In this document: positions 16,815 through 25,121 of the stretch, one piece after another | How the letters are laid out: the number at the start of each line of letters is the position of its first letter | How positions within the stretch are numbered: position 1 is the first letter of the stretch | Source of the DNA: Mycobacterium palustre | Lineage (GTDB): Bacteria; Actinomycetota; Actinomycetes; Mycobacteriales; Mycobacteriaceae | DNA length: 64,000 nt | Reading direction: 5' to 3' | Assembly (NCBI RefSeq): GCF_002101785.1 | Contig: NZ_LQPJ01000130.1 | Location: forward strand, 1-64,000 | The notes under the pieces: generated by a model | Databases searched by the model: none | Told to the model about the DNA's origin: nothing | Seen by the model: only the letters and a program-made list of their open reading frames with translations | Position numbers and translations under genes: made by a program

Positions 16815-18128
16815 ATGAAGGCCGTGAGCAGCAGCGAGTCACCGAGCGCGTGGACGGCCCCGCAGGCGGCGGCGCCGGTGCGCGCGACCGTGACCGTGCC
16901 GGGCTCCAAGTCACAGACCAACCGCGCGCTGGTGCTGGCCGGGCAGGCGGCCGCGCAGGGCCACGGCGGCTCCACGCTCGGCGGCGCGCTGCGCAGCCGC
17001 GACACCGACCTGATGATCGGGGCGCTGCGCAGCCTGGGCCTGCGTGTCGACGGGGCCGGCTCGGAGCTGGCCGTCGGGGGCCGCATCGCGCCCCGCCCCG
17101 GCGCCCGCGTCGACTGCGGCCTGGCCGGCACGGTGCTGCGCTTCGTCCCCCCGCTGGCGGCGCTGGCCGACGCGGCGGTGGAATTCGACGGCGACGAGCA
17201 GGCCCGCGCGCGGCCCATCGCACCGCTGCTGGACGCGCTGCGCGGCCTGGGCGTCCGTATCGACGGCACCGGCCTTCCGTTCCGGGTGCGCGGCCGCGGC
17301 GCGGTCACCGGGGGCACCGTGGCGATCGATGCCTCGGCGTCCTCGCAGTTCGTGTCCGGGCTGCTGTTGTCCGCGCCGTCGTTCGCCGAAGGCCTGACCG
17401 TGCAGCACACGGGTTCGGCGCTGCCCTCGGCTCCCCACATCGCGATGACGATCGTGATGCTGCGACAGGCGGGGGTCGACGTCGACGACTCCGTGGCCAA
17501 CCGCTGGCACGTGCCCGCAAGCGCGGTCGCGGCCCGCCACTGGGAGATCGAGCCCGACCTCACCAACGCCGTTCCGTTCCTGGCGGCGGCCGTGGTCACC
17601 GGCGGGACCGTGCGCGTCACCGGCTGGCCGGCGACCAGCGTGCAACCCGCCGATGACATCCTGAGCGTCCTGGGCAAACTGAACGCCGCTGTCACCCAAG
17701 GTGATTCGTTCCTCGAGGTGCGGGGATCGGGCGAGTACGCGGGCTTCGACGTCGACCTGCACGCCGTCGGTGAGCTGACGCCGACGGTGGCGGCGCTGGC
17801 CGCGCTGGCCATCCCGGGGTCGGTGTCGCGGCTGTCGGGCATCGCCCATCTGCGCGGCCACGAAACCGACCGGCTCGCCGCGCTGAGCGCCGAGATCAAC
17901 CGGCTGGGCGGCGATTGCGCGGAAACGCCCGACGGCCTGGTGATCACCGCGACACCGCTGGGCCCCGGCACCTGGCGCGCGTACGCCGATCATCGGATGG
18001 CGATGGCCGGGGCGATCGTCGGGCTGCGGGTGCCCGGCGTCGAGATCGACGACATCGGCGCCACCAGCAAGACGCTACCGGAGTTTGCGCGGCTGTGGAC
18101 CCAGATGGTGAGGAGCTCGGGGGCTTGA
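16815..18128 (+). CDS. aroA: 5-enolpyruvylshikimate-3-phosphate synthase
   Basis: 437 residues. Sixth step of the shikimate pathway: shikimate-3-phosphate plus PEP gives EPSP. Signatures are VTVPGSKSQTNRALVLAG near residues 24-41, CGLAGTVLRFVPPLAAL, SASSQFVSGLLL, LRGHETDRLAAL and YADHRMAMAGAI. The product then enters chorismate, feeding EntC. The first 15 residues are variable; ATG 16815 or GTG 16824 are possible starts. The TGA overlaps the TTG start of rsgA (TTGA, 18125-18128). Confidence 0.95.
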   Translation: MKAVSSSESPSAWTAPQAAAPVRATVTVPGSKSQTNRALVLAGQAAAQGHGGSTLGGALRSRDTDLMIGALRSLGLRVDGAGSELAVGGRIAPRPGARVDCGLAGTVLRFVPPLAALADAAVEFDGDEQARARPIAPLLDALRGLGVRIDGTGLPFRVRGRGAVTGGTVAIDASASSQFVSGLLLSAPSFAEGLTVQHTGSALPSAPHIAMTIVMLRQAGVDVDDSVANRWHVPASAVAARHWEIEPDLTNAVPFLAAAVVTGGTVRVTGWPATSVQPADDILSVLGKLNAAVTQGDSFLEVRGSGEYAGFDVDLHAVGELTPTVAALAALAIPGSVSRLSGIAHLRGHETDRLAALSAEINRLGGDCAETPDGLVITATPLGPGTWRAYADHRMAMAGAIVGLRVPGVEIDDIGATSKTLPEFARLWTQMVRSSGA

Positions 18129-19105
18129 GGCCCGGCGACTACGACGAGTCCGACGTCAGGGTCCGCTCTGGCAGGGGCTCGCGGCCGCGCACCAAGACCC
18201 GTCCCGAGCACGCCGACGCCGAGGCCGCCATGGTGGTCAGCGTCGACCGCGGCCGTTGGGGATGCGTGCTGGGCGGGCGGCCCGACCGCCGGGTCACGGC
18301 CATGCGGGCCCGCGAGCTGGGCCGCACCCCGATCGTCGTCGGCGACAACGTCGACCTGGTCGGCGACCTGTCCGGGCGCACCGACACGCTGGCCCGCATC
18401 GTGCGGCGCGGCGAGCGCCGAACGGTGTTGCGGCGCACCGCCGATGACACCGACCCCACCGAGCGCGTCGTGGTGGCCAACGCCGACCAGCTGCTGGTCG
18501 TGGTGGCCCTGGCCGACCCGCCGCCGCGCACCGGGCTGGTCGACCGCGCGCTCATCGCCGCTTACGCAGGCGGGTTGACGCCCATCCTGTGCCTGACGAA
18601 AACCGACCTCGCACCACCGGAGCCGTTCGCCAAGCAGTTCGCGGACCTGGACCTGACCGTGGTCGCCGCGGGCGTCGACGATCCGCTGCTCGCGGTGGCC
18701 GACCTGCTCGCCGGCAAGATCACCGTGCTGCTCGGCCACTCCGGGGTGGGCAAGTCGACGTTGGTGAATCGGCTTGTGCCCGAGGCGGATCGGGCCGTGG
18801 GCGAGGTGACGGAGATCGGCCGGGGGCGGCACACGTCGACGCAGTCGGTGGCGCTGCCGCTGCAGGGTTCCGGTTGGGTGATCGACACGCCGGGGATCCG
18901 CTCGTTCGGGCTGGCCCACATCGAGCCCGACGACGTGCTGATGGCCTTTTCGGACCTGGCCGAGGCGACGCAAGACTGCCCGCGCGGCTGCGGGCACATG
19001 GGCCCGCCGGCCGATCCCGAGTGCGCCCTGGACGCGCTGTCCGGGCCCGCCGTTCGCCGCGTCGCCGCGGCCCGGCGGCTGCTCGCGGTGCTGCGCGACA
19101 CCTAG
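18125..19105 (+). CDS. rsgA: RsgA, circularly permuted ribosome-assembly GTPase
   Basis: 326 residues. GTPase motifs appear in permuted order: TKTD (G4) before GHSGVGKSTLVN (G1) and DTPG (G3), followed by a zinc-binding segment CPRGCGHMGPPADPEC. RsgA checks late 30S-subunit maturation. The start is TTG 18125 (TTG AGG CCC GGC), overlapping the aroA stop by 4 nt, with gaggag about 10 nt upstream; no ATG or GTG is suitably placed. Rv3228 ortholog position, and co-transcription with aroA is likely. Confidence 0.92.
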   Translation: MRPGDYDESDVRVRSGRGSRPRTKTRPEHADAEAAMVVSVDRGRWGCVLGGRPDRRVTAMRARELGRTPIVVGDNVDLVGDLSGRTDTLARIVRRGERRTVLRRTADDTDPTERVVVANADQLLVVVALADPPPRTGLVDRALIAAYAGGLTPILCLTKTDLAPPEPFAKQFADLDLTVVAAGVDDPLLAVADLLAGKITVLLGHSGVGKSTLVNRLVPEADRAVGEVTEIGRGRHTSTQSVALPLQGSGWVIDTPGIRSFGLAHIEPDDVLMAFSDLAEATQDCPRGCGHMGPPADPECALDALSGPAVRRVAAARRLLAVLRDT

Positions 19106-19112
19106 GCCCGCA

Positions 19113-19550
19113 TCAGCCCTCGGCGTGGCTCCACGCGCAGAGCTGGTCGGCGATCTTGTCGAGACCCGCAAGCGCACCGGTGGCGACCTGGATGACGAGA
19201 TCGAAGCGGTCGTCCTCGGGCGCGCGAATCCATTCGCCGTTGATGGCGAGGAACGTCCGGCAGGCCGTCCACGCCAGTCGCTTGTCGCCATCTACCAGCG
19301 CGTGGTTTCGCGCCAGCGAGTGCAGCAGCGCGGCGGCCTTGTGGTGCAGGTTCGGATAGGCATCCGCACCGAACACCGACGCGCGGGGCCGCGCCAGCGC
19401 CGATTCGAGCACGCCGTAATCCCCGACCGCCACGTCCGCGCCGACGGCCTCGCGCGCGACTGGTTGAAGCGCCGCGGCGACCTTCGCCTTGTGCGTCCGC
19501 CGCGCGATGTATTCGTCGATGGCCGACAACGCGACGGCCTGCTTGCGCAA
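19113..19550 (-). CDS. Doc/Fic-fold toxin-like protein, lone and with altered motif
   Basis: 145 residues matching the death-on-curing family: LSAIDEYIARR, GDYGVLESALARPRASVFG, HHKAAALLHSLARNH and WTACRTFLAING. The canonical HxFx(D/N)(A/G)NKR motif reads HALVDGDKR (83-91), with Phe replaced by Leu85 and the core Asn by Asp89. Doc toxins phosphorylate EF-Tu; the altered motif may reduce or change activity. No antitoxin gene fits in the 51 bp between it and the HxlR gene, nor downstream. Start is TTG 19550 with GGAGG 3 nt upstream; the frame is open about 17 codons further without ATG or GTG. Confidence 0.75.
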   Translation of the reverse strand: MRKQAVALSAIDEYIARRTHKAKVAAALQPVAREAVGADVAVGDYGVLESALARPRASVFGADAYPNLHHKAAALLHSLARNHALVDGDKRLAWTACRTFLAINGEWIRAPEDDRFDLVIQVATGALAGLDKIADQLCAWSHAEG

Positions 19551-19601
19551 TGCCTCCGTCTGCTCACCGCTGAGTGATACCAGAGTGATGCCAGACGGCG
19601 A

Positions 19602-20075
19602 TCAAACCGACTTGGCCAGCCGCATGCCAAGCTCGCCGGGCGGCACCAAATGCCCCTCCGCGCAGCGGATCTCGACGCCCGCCTCGGCGCCGCATCCGAG
19701 GTGGGTGAGCCGCAGGCGGTTGCGCCCCGGCAGGTGGCGCCGCCCCCACTCGAACATCGCCCAGACCACCGGCATGAAGTCGACGCCGGCTTCGGTCAGC
19801 ACGTACTCCTCGCGGCCGCGCTGCCCGGGCTCGCGATAGGGGCGGCGCGTCAGCAGTCCCAGCTCGACCAGCTCGGCCAGCCGGGCCGCGGCGGCGGCCT
19901 TCGTGATGCCGACCCGGCGGGCGAAGTCGTCGAACCGGGTGGTGCCGTAGTACGCCTCGCGCATGATCAGCATCGCCGACTTGGTGCCGAGCACCGCCAT
20001 GGTCTTCTCGATCGCGCACTCCCCCACCGCCGACCATTTGTCGCGGTCGGCGAGGACGCCTTGCAGGAATGTCAT
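19602..20075 (-). CDS. HxlR-family winged-helix regulator
   Basis: 157 residues from ATG 20075 (MTFLQGVLADRDKW); a GTG three codons earlier is possible. The HxlR core is clear: CAIEKTMAVLGTKSAMLIM, REAYYGTTRFDDFARRVGI, AAAARLAELVELGLLTRRPY and REEYVLTEAG. Residues 120-157 include CGAEAGVEIRCAEGH, a possible Cys-containing zinc or redox site. It is divergent from the thiolase gene across 97 bp with a repeated TACCTG motif, so it probably controls that pair and itself. Confidence 0.85.
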   Translation of the reverse strand: MTFLQGVLADRDKWSAVGECAIEKTMAVLGTKSAMLIMREAYYGTTRFDDFARRVGITKAAAAARLAELVELGLLTRRPYREPGQRGREEYVLTEAGVDFMPVVWAMFEWGRRHLPGRNRLRLTHLGCGAEAGVEIRCAEGHLVPPGELGMRLAKSV

Positions 20076-20109
20076 CGAAATCACCTCGCCTTCTGGGTTG
20101 CATTTAGCA

Positions 20110-20127
20110 TACCTGGGTGTTTACCTG
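20110..20127. promoter_or_regulatory. Candidate HxlR operator (direct repeat)
   Basis: TACCTG occurs at 20110-20115 and 20122-20127, 12 bp apart, in the centre of the divergent HxlR/thiolase promoter region. Suggestive position only; no palindrome is obvious. Confidence 0.35.
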
Positions 20128-20172
20128 AGTACAGCGAAGGATACTTAGCCTCGCGTGACTCGAGGAGGAGCC

Positions 20173-21351
20173 ATGGTCCAAGGCCGCGACGCCGTCATCG
20201 TCGGTGCGGTCCGCACCCCGATCGGCAAGGGCAAGCCCAGCGGCGCGCTGCACGGCGTGCTGCCCGCGGATCTGCTGGCGCACAGCCTGCGCGAGCTGGT
20301 CGCGCGCGCCGGGGTCGACCCGGCACAGATCGACGACGTCATCGCCGGCGCCGTCACCCAGGTCGGCGACCAGGCCGTCAACATCGCGCGCAACGCGGCG
20401 CTGGGCGCCGGGTTCCCCGAGTCGGTTCCCGGAACGACCGTCGACCGGCAGTGCGGCAGCAGCCAGCAGGCCATCAGCTTCGCCGCCCAGGGCGTGATTG
20501 CCGGCGCCTACGACCTGGTGGTCGCCGGCGGCGTCGAATCGATGAGCCGCGTCCCGATGGGCAGCTCGGTGCTGCCCGGCAGCAACCCGTTCGGTGACGA
20601 CATGACCCGGCGCTACCCCGAGGGCCTGGTGCCGCAGGGCATCAGCGCGGAGCTGATCGCCGCCAAGTGGGGCTTCTCGCGCACCCAGCTCGACGAGTTC
20701 GCCGCGTCCAGCCACGACAAGGCCGCCCGCGCCACCAAGGACGGGCTGTTCGACAACGAGCTGATCCCGGTCGCCGGCCTTGCCACCGACGAGATCATCA
20801 GGCCCGGCACGACCGTCGAGACGCTGGCCGCGCTGCAGCCGTCGTTCTACAGCGAGGCGGCCAAAGAGCGCTTCCCGCAGATCAATTGGTCGATCACGGC
20901 GGGCAACTCGTCGCCGCTGTCCGACGGCAGCGCCGCGGTCCTGATCGCCAGCGGCGAGACCGCCGAGAAGCTGGGGCTGCGCCCGCGGGCCCGGATCCAC
21001 ACCGCGACCGTCGTCGGCTCCGACCCGCTCTACATGCTGACCGGGGTCATCCCGGCGACCGAAAAGGTGCTGCGCCGAGCCGGATTGACGCTCGCCGACA
21101 TCGACCTGTTCGAGGTCAACGAGGCCTTCGCGCCCGTCGTGCTGGCGTGGGCGCACGACACCGGGGCCGACCTTTCCAAGACCAATGTCAACGGCGGCGC
21201 CATCGCGATCGGCCACCCGCTGGGTGCCAGCGGCGCGCGCATCATGACCACGCTGGTCAACGCGCTCGAGCAGCGCGGCGGGCGCTACGGGCTGCAGACC
21301 ATGTGCGAGGGCGGCGGCATGGCCAACGCCACCATCATCGAGCGGCTCTAG
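20173..21351 (+). CDS. Acetyl-CoA acyltransferase (thiolase)
   Basis: 392 residues from ATG 20173, with GAGGAG directly upstream. Catalytic Cys94 (DRQCGSS), the GHPLGASGARI His loop and the C-terminal CEGGGMAN Cys motif are intact, as is VNEAFAP. It either condenses two acetyl-CoA or cleaves 3-ketoacyl-CoA. It is followed after 2 bp by a DUF302 gene and faces an HxlR regulator. I do not recall the cassette at this place in M. tuberculosis. Acyl-chain preference cannot be read from the sequence. Confidence 0.9.
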   Translation: MVQGRDAVIVGAVRTPIGKGKPSGALHGVLPADLLAHSLRELVARAGVDPAQIDDVIAGAVTQVGDQAVNIARNAALGAGFPESVPGTTVDRQCGSSQQAISFAAQGVIAGAYDLVVAGGVESMSRVPMGSSVLPGSNPFGDDMTRRYPEGLVPQGISAELIAAKWGFSRTQLDEFAASSHDKAARATKDGLFDNELIPVAGLATDEIIRPGTTVETLAALQPSFYSEAAKERFPQINWSITAGNSSPLSDGSAAVLIASGETAEKLGLRPRARIHTATVVGSDPLYMLTGVIPATEKVLRRAGLTLADIDLFEVNEAFAPVVLAWAHDTGADLSKTNVNGGAIAIGHPLGASGARIMTTLVNALEQRGGRYGLQTMCEGGGMANATIIERL

Positions 21352-21353
21352 AC

Positions 21354-21842
21354 ATGCCGACCGAGACCCGGTTCGACGGGGTGCGGGTGCGCTACCACAG
21401 CGCGAAAAGCTACGACGAGCTGCGCGCGGCGCTGCTGGCCGACATCGGCGAGACGCCGGTGCCGATCAACGATTTCGCGACGGCCACCGACGATTGGGAT
21501 TCCTACCGGATACGGGTCGAATCCCGCGTCGGCCCAAGCGGATTCATGCTGTTCGCGGCGCTCGACCACGGCGCGTGGATCACCAAGGCCGGCATCGACC
21601 GCAAGGCGTTGCGGGTGGTCCTGGGCAACCCGCTGATCGCGATCACGATGCTGCGACACGACGTGAGCGCGGGCCTGTTCGCCCCGGTGGAGTTGCTGCT
21701 CCTGGACGAGGGAGACGGCAGCAGCCTGACCTACGTCAAGCCGTCGTCGCTGATGGTCGTCGAAGCCAACGCTGAATTGCTGAGCGCCGCAAACAAACTC
21801 GACACCAAGCTGGCGGCGTTGGCCGCCAGAGTGACCGCCTGA
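21354..21842 (+). CDS. DUF302-domain protein
   Basis: 162 residues. The pattern LGNPLIAITMLRHDVSAGLF, APVELLLLDE and LTYVKPSSLM matches the DUF302 fold (short alpha/beta domain of unknown function). No signal peptide or cysteines. It begins 2 bp after the thiolase stop, so the two are probably one transcript controlled by the HxlR gene. Confidence 0.75.
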   Translation: MPTETRFDGVRVRYHSAKSYDELRAALLADIGETPVPINDFATATDDWDSYRIRVESRVGPSGFMLFAALDHGAWITKAGIDRKALRVVLGNPLIAITMLRHDVSAGLFAPVELLLLDEGDGSSLTYVKPSSLMVVEANAELLSAANKLDTKLAALAARVTA

Positions 21843-21852
21843 CGCCTCGTGT

Positions 21853-21914
21853 CGCCGAACGTGCATCCACGGTGTAAAAAAGCGAAAATCTCCACCCTCA
21901 GAGCACGTTCGGCG
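21853..21914. terminator. Long inverted repeat between DUF302 and desA3
   Basis: Arms CGCCGAACGTGC (21853-21864) and GCACGTTCGGCG (21903-21914) pair perfectly, around a 38-nt A-rich loop. It fills the gap between two convergent stops and probably ends both transcripts. Confidence 0.65.
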
Positions 21915-21925
21915 CGGGTGGAACG

Positions 21926-23227
21926 CTAGGCGGCCAGGCCGTCGGCGTTCAGCGCCCGTTCCGCTTCCCGCCGGTCCCGCCGGTCGCGCCGGTCGCGCCG
22001 CCAGCCACGCACGGTGGCGATCGCGGTCTTGAGGCCGCGGCGGCGTCCGGTCACCGGGTCGGTGCCGGCGAAACCCGGCTCCAAATCGGCGAACATCCGC
22101 TCGCTGCGGGTTTCCGGCGCGTTGTCGGCATCGGCGATCAGGTAGGAGTTCGGTAGCGACAACTTGGCCAGCGTGCGCCACGTCTTGGCGTACTGCACCA
22201 GGAAAGACCCTGTGGTGTAAGGCAAGTCGTACTTGTCGCAGACCGCGCGCACCCGCACCGAGATCTCGTGCAGGCGGTTGCTGGGCAGGTCCGGGTACAG
22301 GTGGTGTTCGATCTGGTGGCACAGGTTGCCGCTCATGAACCGCAGCACCGGGCCCGCCTCGAAGTTGGCGCTGCCCAGCATCTGGCGCAGATACCACTGG
22401 CCCTTGGTTTCACCGGCCATGTCGGTCTTGGTGAATTTCTCGGCGCCGTCGGGGAAGTGGCCGCAGAAGATGACGGCGTTGGCCCACACGTTTCGGATCA
22501 CGTTGGCGGTGGCGTTGGCCGTCAAGGTGGACCGGAACGTCGCGCCGGGCGACAGCGCGGTCAGCGCCGGGAAGGCGACATAGTCCTTGACCACCTGGCG
22601 GCCCGCCTTGGCCAAAAACTCGTCGATCCGCTTGCGGGCTTCCTCGTTGTCCATCCGCTTCTTGACGATCTTGCCGATCTCGACGTGCTGCAGCCCGACA
22701 CCCCACTCGAAGAGCAGCGCCAGCATGGTGTTGTACACCAGGTTGAACAGGTTGAAGCGCTTCCAGCGCTGGTCGCGGGTGACGCGCAGCAAGCCGTAGC
22801 CGACGTCGTCGTCCATCCCGAGGATGTTGGTGTACTTGTGGTGCACGAAGTTGTGGGTGTAGCGCCAGTGCTTGGACGACCCGCTCATGTCCCACTCCCA
22901 CGTCGAGGAGTGGATTTCCGGGTCGTTCATCCAGTCCCACTGGCCGTGCATGACGTTGTGGCCGATCTCCATGTTCTCGATGATCTTGGCCACGCCCAGG
23001 GTCGCCGCTCCCGCCCACCACGCCGAACGCCGGGAACTGGCGGCCAGCAGCAGCCGGCCGGCCACCTCGAGCGTGCGCTGCGCCGCGATGGTGCGGCGAA
23101 TGTAACGGGCGTCGCGCGCTCCGCGAGAGTCTTCGATGTCCTGGCGAATGGCGTCGAGCTCCACGGCCAGGCTTTCAATGTCGGCGTCCGTCAGATGGGC
23201 AAATGCTTCGACGTCGGTGATCGCCAT
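21926..23227 (-). CDS. desA3: Membrane-bound acyl-CoA desaturase DesA3
   Basis: 433 residues. The three His boxes of diiron membrane desaturases are intact: HNVMH (90-94), HNFVHH (125-130) with His120 nearby, and HQIEHH near residue 310. DesA3 makes oleoyl-CoA from stearoyl-CoA at the membrane; its known partner is the flavin/[2Fe-2S] reductase Rv3230c, encoded immediately upstream here. The C-terminus is an Arg/Asp repeat (RRDRRDRRDRREAER). The 83 bp between the two genes hold two TACG-N4-CGTA palindromes, so desA3 likely has its own regulated promoter. ATG 23227 with agagga upstream. Confidence 0.93.
   Translation of the reverse strand: MAITDVEAFAHLTDADIESLAVELDAIRQDIEDSRGARDARYIRRTIAAQRTLEVAGRLLLAASSRRSAWWAGAATLGVAKIIENMEIGHNVMHGQWDWMNDPEIHSSTWEWDMSGSSKHWRYTHNFVHHKYTNILGMDDDVGYGLLRVTRDQRWKRFNLFNLVYNTMLALLFEWGVGLQHVEIGKIVKKRMDNEEARKRIDEFLAKAGRQVVKDYVAFPALTALSPGATFRSTLTANATANVIRNVWANAVIFCGHFPDGAEKFTKTDMAGETKGQWYLRQMLGSANFEAGPVLRFMSGNLCHQIEHHLYPDLPSNRLHEISVRVRAVCDKYDLPYTTGSFLVQYAKTWRTLAKLSLPNSYLIADADNAPETRSERMFADLEPGFAGTDPVTGRRRGLKTAIATVRGWRRDRRDRRDRREAERALNADGLAA
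21971..21997 (-). repeat. 9-bp tandem repeats in the desA3 3' end
   Basis: Three 9-bp units (ccggtcccg, then ccggtcgcg twice) give the in-frame RRD-type repeats near the DesA3 C-terminus. Length variation would leave the frame intact. Confidence 0.75.
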
Positions 23228-23264
23228 CGTCTTCCTCTCTGCGGTCGTTGTCCGGCCACTTACC

Positions 23265-23297
23265 TACGTTATCGTAACCTACGAGGTCGTAGGTTAC
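23265..23297. promoter_or_regulatory. Twin TACG-N4-CGTA operators upstream of desA3
   Basis: TACGTTATCGTA (23265-23276) and TACGAGGTCGTA (23280-23291) have centres 15 bp apart. The second extends to a palindrome with 11-bp arms GTAACCTACGA (23274-23284) and TCGTAGGTTAC (23287-23297). The same paired arrangement occurs upstream of the reductase gene. Confidence 0.8.
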
Positions 23298-23310
23298 CTG
23301 TGAGTAGCTT

Positions 23311-24459
23311 TTAGATGTCGAGCGCGCAGTCGCCGGAGGCGGCCGACACGCAGGTCTGGATCCGGGTGCCGGGCTCGTGCTCCTGCCCGGTCCGCAGGTC
23401 ACGGACGTGACCCTCGACGAGACTGACCACGCACGACTGGCATATACCCATTCGGCAGCCGAAGGGCATCTGCACCCCGGCGCCTTCCCCGGCGTGCATC
23501 AACGACGTCGCGGCATCGGCGGAAACGGCGCGCCCGCTCCGGACGAACGTGACCGTTCCCCCGGCGCCGGCGGGCGCGGCCTTGGCCACCGCGAATCGCT
23601 CCAGGTGCAGCCGGTCCCCGATGCCCGCGGCCGACCACACCTTTTCGGCCTGGGTGAGCAGGCCCTCCGGCCCGCACGCCCACGTCTGACGCTCGCGCCA
23701 GTCCGGCACCTCGTGGTCGAGCGAGGCGAGGTCGAGGCGGCCCTGTTTGCGGGTCTCCCGCAGCCGCAGCCGATAGCCCGGCTGCTGCGCCGCGAGGGCG
23801 GTCAACTCCGCGCGAAACATCACGTCGGCTTCCGTCGGCGCCGAATGCACGTGCGTGACGTCACCGATCTGGTTGCGCCGCACCAGGGTTCGCAGCATCG
23901 ACATCACCGGCGTGATCCCCGAGCCGGCGGTCAAGAACAGGATCGACCGCGGCGCCGGGTCGGGCAGCACGAAGTTGCCCTGCGGGGCGGCCAGCCGGAC
24001 GATGGTCCCCGGCGCGACACCGGCCACCAGGTGGGTGGACAGGAACCCTTCGGGCATGGCCTTGACGGTGATCGTCACGGTGCGCGGCGACCCCGGCGCG
24101 GCGGCGGCCGGGCTCGACGTCAGCGAGTACGACCGCCAGCGCCACCGCCCGTCGACCAACAGGCCGATCCCGATGTACTGGCCGGGCTGATAGTCGAAGC
24201 TAAATCCCCAGCCCGGCTTGATCACCAGGGTCGCCGAGTCCTCGGTTTCCCGGCGCACCTCGAGGATGCGGCCCCGCAATTCGCGGGCGGACCACAGCGG
24301 ATTGGCCAGGTGCAGATAGTCGTCGGGCAACAGTGGCGTGGTGATGCGCGCGGCCAGCTTGCGCAGCGCGTGCCAGCCGGGGTGCCGGTCGGCGCCCGCG
24401 ACGACCGGGCGCTTGGTGTCGACGACGTTGGCGGTAAGCGTCGAGTTTTTCTTGCTCAT
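23311..24459 (-). CDS. Flavin/[2Fe-2S] reductase partner of DesA3 (Rv3230c-type)
   Basis: 382 residues. An N-terminal segment precedes the FAD domain (WRWRSYSLTSSP, the R-x-Y-S/T-x2-S flavin motif) and an NAD(P)H domain (LFLTAGSGITPVMSML, WACGPEGLL). The C-terminal plant-type ferredoxin domain has PFGCRMGICQSC and a distal TC for the [2Fe-2S] cluster. It passes electrons from NADPH through FAD and FeS to the desaturase diiron site. The promoter region carries the same twin palindromes as desA3, pointing to one regulator for both. Confidence 0.92.
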   Translation of the reverse strand: MSKKNSTLTANVVDTKRPVVAGADRHPGWHALRKLAARITTPLLPDDYLHLANPLWSARELRGRILEVRRETEDSATLVIKPGWGFSFDYQPGQYIGIGLLVDGRWRWRSYSLTSSPAAAAPGSPRTVTITVKAMPEGFLSTHLVAGVAPGTIVRLAAPQGNFVLPDPAPRSILFLTAGSGITPVMSMLRTLVRRNQIGDVTHVHSAPTEADVMFRAELTALAAQQPGYRLRLRETRKQGRLDLASLDHEVPDWRERQTWACGPEGLLTQAEKVWSAAGIGDRLHLERFAVAKAAPAGAGGTVTFVRSGRAVSADAATSLMHAGEGAGVQMPFGCRMGICQSCVVSLVEGHVRDLRTGQEHEPGTRIQTCVSAASGDCALDI

Positions 24460-24536
24460 AGGAAGCTCCTGCTCACGATGCGGCGCTCGGCTTCCGCTGA
24501 CGTTGGGGACGGTTTCCGCGCCCCATCCATAAAGGC

Positions 24537-24563
24537 TACGGTACCGTAACTTACGCTGCCGTA
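24537..24563. promoter_or_regulatory. Twin TACG-N4-CGTA operators upstream of the reductase gene
   Basis: TACGGTACCGTA (24537-24548) and TACGCTGCCGTA (24552-24563) have centres 15 bp apart, the same geometry as upstream of desA3. They lie about 80-100 bp before the reductase ATG at 24459. Confidence 0.8.
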
Positions 24564-24602
24564 TCCAGGCCTGCGGCGCGCGAATGTGTCACATGCGGCG
24601 CA

Positions 24603-25121
24603 TCAGAGCAGGTCGAGCAGGAACGGCAGCTCCTGGTTGGCATACCAGGCCAGGTCGTAATCGAGCGCGTCGCCGACGATCAGCTCGGCGTCCTCGTCGC
24701 CGAGGTCGGCGGCGTCGATGGCCGCGATCGCCCGGGTGACGGCCTGCTCGGCGGCGGCGTTGTCGACGTAGGCGGCGATCACCCGGTCGACCGCGACGGG
24801 CGCGCCGAGCCGGACCACGGCGTCGTCGAGATCGGGCCGGTAGGCGGCGTCATCCACTTCGGCGGCCAGCACCGCGCGCCGCGGCGGCAACGCCCCGGTG
24901 TCACCGGTGCCCTCGTCGTCGGCCAGCAGTCGCAGCGACGCCAACGCGGCCTCGCGCAGCGCCACCTCGGCGAGCTCGTCGTCGTCGCCCTCGGCGTAGG
25001 CCTCGCGCAGCGTCGGGGTCACCGCGAACGCGGTGCCGTTGACGGGCCAGAGCGAGCCCTCCGCGACGAGCCGCTGCAGCATCGCCAGGGTGGCCGGGAT
25101 GTAGACCTCGATGGTGGGCAC
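24603..25121 (-). CDS. Conserved actinobacterial protein (Rv3231c-type)
   Basis: 172 residues, strongly acidic (GDDDELAEVAL, DLGDEDAELI), starting GTG 25121 (VPTIEVYIPATLAML), which directly abuts the ppk2 stop at 25122. No signal peptide, cysteines or known catalytic motif visible. The family is conserved in actinobacteria with no assigned function. Adjacent, same-strand ppk2 suggests a shared transcript. Confidence 0.78.
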   Translation of the reverse strand: MPTIEVYIPATLAMLQRLVAEGSLWPVNGTAFAVTPTLREAYAEGDDDELAEVALREAALASLRLLADDEGTGDTGALPPRRAVLAAEVDDAAYRPDLDDAVVRLGAPVAVDRVIAAYVDNAAAEQAVTRAIAAIDAADLGDEDAELIVGDALDYDLAWYANQELPFLLDLL

